Notes under the pieces: model-generated | The model's input: the letters and a program-made list of their open reading frames with translations, nothing else | What the model was told of the DNA's origin: nothing | The model's database searches: none | In this document: piece after piece, positions 61,790 to 64,000 of the stretch | Layout of the letters: each line of letters opens with the position of its first letter | Numbering within the stretch: the stretch's first letter is position 1 | Assembly (NCBI RefSeq): GCF_023149135.1 | Contig: NZ_JAIWJX010000002.1 | Coordinates: forward strand, 2,170,001-2,234,000 | Reading direction: 5' to 3' | Length of the DNA: 64,000 nucleotides | Origin: Fictibacillus marinisediminis | GTDB lineage: Bacteria; Bacillota; Bacilli; Bacillales; Fictibacillaceae | Made by a program: the position numbers and the translations under genes

Positions 61790-62623
61790 ATGATTCACTA
61801 TCAAAAAAATGGTTTGACCGTTTTTCAAAGTGCGCTTTGGCAAACAACAAGTACAGTAGTAGAGGGAGTTGAGTTTGTCCTTATTGTCGATCCTTCTTGG
61901 CTCCCCCATGAAATAAAAGCCATTCAAGAACACGTTGAGGAGCTTAATCCAAATAAAGAAGTATATCTTTTATTTACCCATGGAGATTTTGACCATATTA
62001 TTGGTTACTCAGCGTTCTTAAATGCTAAGGTCATTGCAAGCGAAGGTGTGAGTAATCATCCTGCTAAAGATTATAAACTTGGTCTTATAAAGGATTTTGA
62101 TCGTAAATATTACATAGACAGGCCTTATCAGCCTAAATTTCCAGTTGTTGATATTGAGATCAACAAAGATGGCCACCAGCTTGCATTAGGAAGCACAACG
62201 TTAACCTTTTATTTATCGCCTGGTCATACTCATGATGGAATATTTACAATCATTGAGCCTCAGGGGATTTGGATTGCCGGGGATTACCTTTCGGATTTTG
62301 AACTTCCTTTTGTATTTGATAGTGTAAAGGCTTATCAGTCAACACTACTAAAAGCAAATTCAATATTGGATAAACATCAGCTAAGTGTTTTGGTACCCGG
62401 CCATGGCAAAACAACTGAAAGTAAAGAAGAGATGAAGCAAAGAATTGAAGCATCCCAAACCTATCTTTCCCGGTTAATAGAGGCTGTTGAAAATGAAGAT
62501 GAACAAACAATAAGCCGGTTAAGGCAGGAGATGCATTATGAATCAAGTTTTACTTCAAGCTGCCACGAAGAAAATGTGCAGCAAGTGAAAAGGGAGTTTG
62601 CGAACGAATGGGGGAAGCAATGA
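61790..62623 (+). CDS. MBL-fold metal-dependent hydrolase
   Basis: A 277-residue metallo-beta-lactamase-fold protein. Metal motif LLFTHGDFDHIIG, LSPGHTHDGIF, IAGDYLSD and VLVPGHGKTT cover the usual ligands. The first motif reads HGDFDH, so the second His of HxHxDH is Asp here. The C-terminal 60 residues are helical. AGGGG serves ATG 61790. It overlaps the following decayed nucleotidase gene (ATGA). Substrate unknown. Confidence 0.85.
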   Translation: MIHYQKNGLTVFQSALWQTTSTVVEGVEFVLIVDPSWLPHEIKAIQEHVEELNPNKEVYLLFTHGDFDHIIGYSAFLNAKVIASEGVSNHPAKDYKLGLIKDFDRKYYIDRPYQPKFPVVDIEINKDGHQLALGSTTLTFYLSPGHTHDGIFTIIEPQGIWIAGDYLSDFELPFVFDSVKAYQSTLLKANSILDKHQLSVLVPGHGKTTESKEEMKQRIEASQTYLSRLIEAVENEDEQTISRLRQEMHYESSFTSSCHEENVQQVKREFANEWGKQ

Positions 62624-63140
62624 GATTAGACATTATACATACGAACGACCTTCACAGTCCTTTTGAAAATTTTTCAAGAGCGGGAACGTTCACGTATCTG
62701 ATAAAAAGCTAATTGAAATATGCCCATCTCCCCTAAATGCAACTTCATTTGAAGTCCAGGGGAAGCATATCATTACCGCTTTAGAACTATCTTTGGATGC
62801 GCAGCACTGTTTGTCAGACGGAAGAGGCCCGGGATTCAGAGGTAAGTATACGGGGAGCTTGCATATTGCGGGTGCTAAAATCATTCATGATGGAAAAAGA
62901 GTTATTGATATATTAATTGGAGAAAAATCAATAGAGAAAGAAAAATGGTACACAGTGGCTACATCCGATTACCTTCATCGGGGTTCAGGGTATGAATCAC
63001 TTGCTAACAACATAAATCAAACGTTCCTTGCTGAAGAAATAAAAGACGTGATCCGAATTTATGCAAGTAAGAAAGAGTTTGTCGAAAGGGCTTCAGTTTC
63101 CAGATGGATTGATCAAGAAAATCATAGGTTGATGATGTAG
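62620..63140 (+). pseudogene. 5'-nucleotidase/metallophosphatase (YunD/UshA-like), internally deleted
   Basis: ATG 62620 starts MRLDIIHTNDLHSPFENFSR, the first metal motif of the family, but the frame stops at 62712. A second frame from about 62685 carries the C-terminal domain (LIEICPSPLNATSFEVQGKH, GRGPGFRGKYTGSLHIAG, TVATSDYLHRGSGYESLANN) to 63140. Most of the catalytic domain between them is absent. The junction is therefore a large deletion with a frameshift. A product starting inside the second frame would lack the metal site. Confidence 0.8.
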
Positions 63141-63177
63141 AAGTGGAATCCAGTCCATTAATACTGAAAATTCATTC

Positions 63178-63212
63178 AAAGTGTCCCGGAATATTCCTGG
63201 GATACTTTTTTA
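63178..63212 (+). terminator. Terminator after the decayed nucleotidase
   Basis: AAGTGTCCC and GGGATACTT flank the palindrome GGAATATTCC, followed by TTTTT. Confidence 0.85.
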
Positions 63213-63459
63213 ATGCGGCCTTGAAATAGTCATTTTATTGTATACTACGGGGAATAGTACAAGCTTATTTATATCTTTACATAATATTTTCAGGTTAAAA
63301 AAAGAAGATTTTATAAGTCCCAAAGCAAGAAATTAGAACCAGGCATTTACCTTGTCAATTAGTATGGAAATAATCAGAAAATTATAACATGATTTTATAA
63401 AAATGATTATCAGATTTTAAAACTGCTTATTACTCAATCGCGTTAACCTAAATATGTGA
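63213..63459. other. Upstream region of the response regulator gene
   Basis: AT-rich, with no reading frame. TACTA-CGGGGAA-TAGTA (63243-63259) is a short dyad. I could not place a convincing promoter. Confidence 0.4.
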
Positions 63460-63469
63460 GGGGGGGGGG
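63460..63469 (+). repeat. Ten-G homopolymer covering the ribosome-binding site
   Basis: GTGAGGGGGGGGGGC has ten consecutive G that end 5 nt before the GTG start codon; the AGGGGG portion must serve as the ribosome site. Confidence 0.85.
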
Positions 63470-63474
63470 CACAA

Positions 63475-64000
63475 GTGTCCGAGTTACTCATTGTCGATAA
63501 TGATAAACAAAGCCGCAAGGAAGTCTGCTCGTTAATTGAAGAAAGCAAATACAGCTTTCTATCGATCTATGAATCGAGCACGGCTAACCGGGGTATGCTG
63601 CTGCTGAAACAAAGTAAACCGAGTGCGCTGATGATTGATCTTTCTTTACCCGATATGGATGGTATGGCTTTTGGCAAAACAGCCCTTCAATTGTATCCAG
63701 ATCTCCCCATCATCGTGATTACCCAGTTAAAGATGTTTGAACTTGTTCAGTCATCTATTAATTCCGGATTTTTAGGGTATTTATTGAAACCGCTTTCTAA
63801 ACATGAACTAATTGAAACGCTGGACAGGGTTTTAATCCCGGTTCTCGGCAAAAGTGTGACCCGTGTGATGAAAACGGGTGAAGATCATTTCACAGCAGAT
63901 CTAAAAAATCCTATCGGCAGCGCCATCCAATATATGCAAATCTATTACGGTGAGCCGCTAACCTTAAAGAGCCTGGCGGACAAAGTTTACTTAAGCCCCT
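63475..64000 (+). CDS. Response regulator with AraC-type domain, N-terminal part (cut by window edge)
   Basis: GTG 63475 starts SELLIVDNDKQSRKEV, a receiver domain with the phospho-acceptor Asp in ALMIDLSLPDMDG near residue 56 and the conserved Lys in LLKPLSKHEL. After a linker, AIQYMQIYYGEPLTLKSLAD begins an AraC-type helix-turn-helix, where the window ends. The acidic pair is DND rather than DDD/DDE. Compared with the YesN protein at 1707 the linker is short. No kinase is visible upstream. Confidence 0.85.
   Translation, partial: MSELLIVDNDKQSRKEVCSLIEESKYSFLSIYESSTANRGMLLLKQSKPSALMIDLSLPDMDGMAFGKTALQLYPDLPIIVITQLKMFELVQSSINSGFLGYLLKPLSKHELIETLDRVLIPVLGKSVTRVMKTGEDHFTADLKNPIGSAIQYMQIYYGEPLTLKSLADKVYLSP

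Noticed and set aside
61979..61996. HGDFDH in place of HxHxDH as a sign of a dead MBL enzyme
   Set aside because: Other ligand motifs are intact and Asp at this position is tolerated in some MBL families; not enough to claim inactivity.
63243..63259. TACTA-N7-TAGTA dyad as an operator
   Set aside because: Arms are only 5 bp and no promoter could be placed around it, so chance is likely.

Overview
The window comes from a low-to-moderate G+C endospore-forming Bacillaceae chromosome. The evidence is an alpha/beta-type SASP, a SpoIIP homologue, sigma-B promoters, an RsbS homologue, a TnrA/GlnR box, a Fur box, a cre site, a proline T-box, the gltC/gltAB locus and a manganese pyrophosphatase. Strong AGGAGG ribosome sites and frequent TTG/GTG starts fit the same group. 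A Fictibacillus/Bacillus relative is likely; the species cannot be fixed. I saw no rRNA, tRNA, phage, insertion sequence or CRISPR.

Layout. 0-6.4 kb: a sugar-uptake locus (binding protein end, YesM/YesN-type sensor and regulator, lipoprotein binding protein, two permeases) with a consensus cre site. 6.5-12.6 kb: thioesterase, EgtB, a CxxC flavoprotein, a PatB-type C-S lyase, an acetyltransferase-like gene, a sigma-B stress gene and an orphan rsbS. 12.7-16.3 kb: formate dehydrogenase-like fdhF plus a DUF1641 partner under a sigma-B promoter. 16.5-23.8 kb: gltC divergent from gltA-gltB. 23.9-37.7 kb: mostly single genes, including yhfH, ppaC, yukJ, a CAP lipoprotein, oxidoreductases, catE, glsA, speD, a SASP, a MerR regulator and an MFS exporter.

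38.1-51.1 kb is one 13-kb co-directional fatty-acid or hydroxy-acid catabolic cluster: two acyl-CoA dehydrogenases, three SDR loci (one decayed), acyl-CoA ligase, TetR regulator, 3-hydroxyacyl-CoA dehydrogenase, two crotonase-family enzymes, thioesterase, an APH-type kinase, a divergent ComB-family phosphatase and a quinone oxidoreductase. The first dehydrogenase and the kinase resemble the two halves of ACAD10/ACAD11. That points to phosphorylation-dependent 4-hydroxyacyl-CoA breakdown, and a decayed phosphotriesterase-like (possibly lactonase) gene lies at the 3' end. Inverted copies of one short intergenic repeat bracket the whole block (37.8 and 51.6 kb).

51.7-64 kb: an amino-acid oxidase, yebC, a Fur-box DoxX gene, a spoIIP-like pair, a DinB protein, a nitrogen-regulated pair (unknown helical protein plus Amt), T-box-controlled proBA, an MBL hydrolase, a decayed 5'-nucleotidase and the start of another AraC-type response regulator behind a ten-G tract.

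The main items for a second look are the kinase/dehydrogenase/ComB-like module, its bracketing repeats, a second interspersed repeat family (10.7 and 28.1 kb) with a clean 100-bp indel, the TnrA/GlnR box over the start of the amt operon, and several gene remnants.
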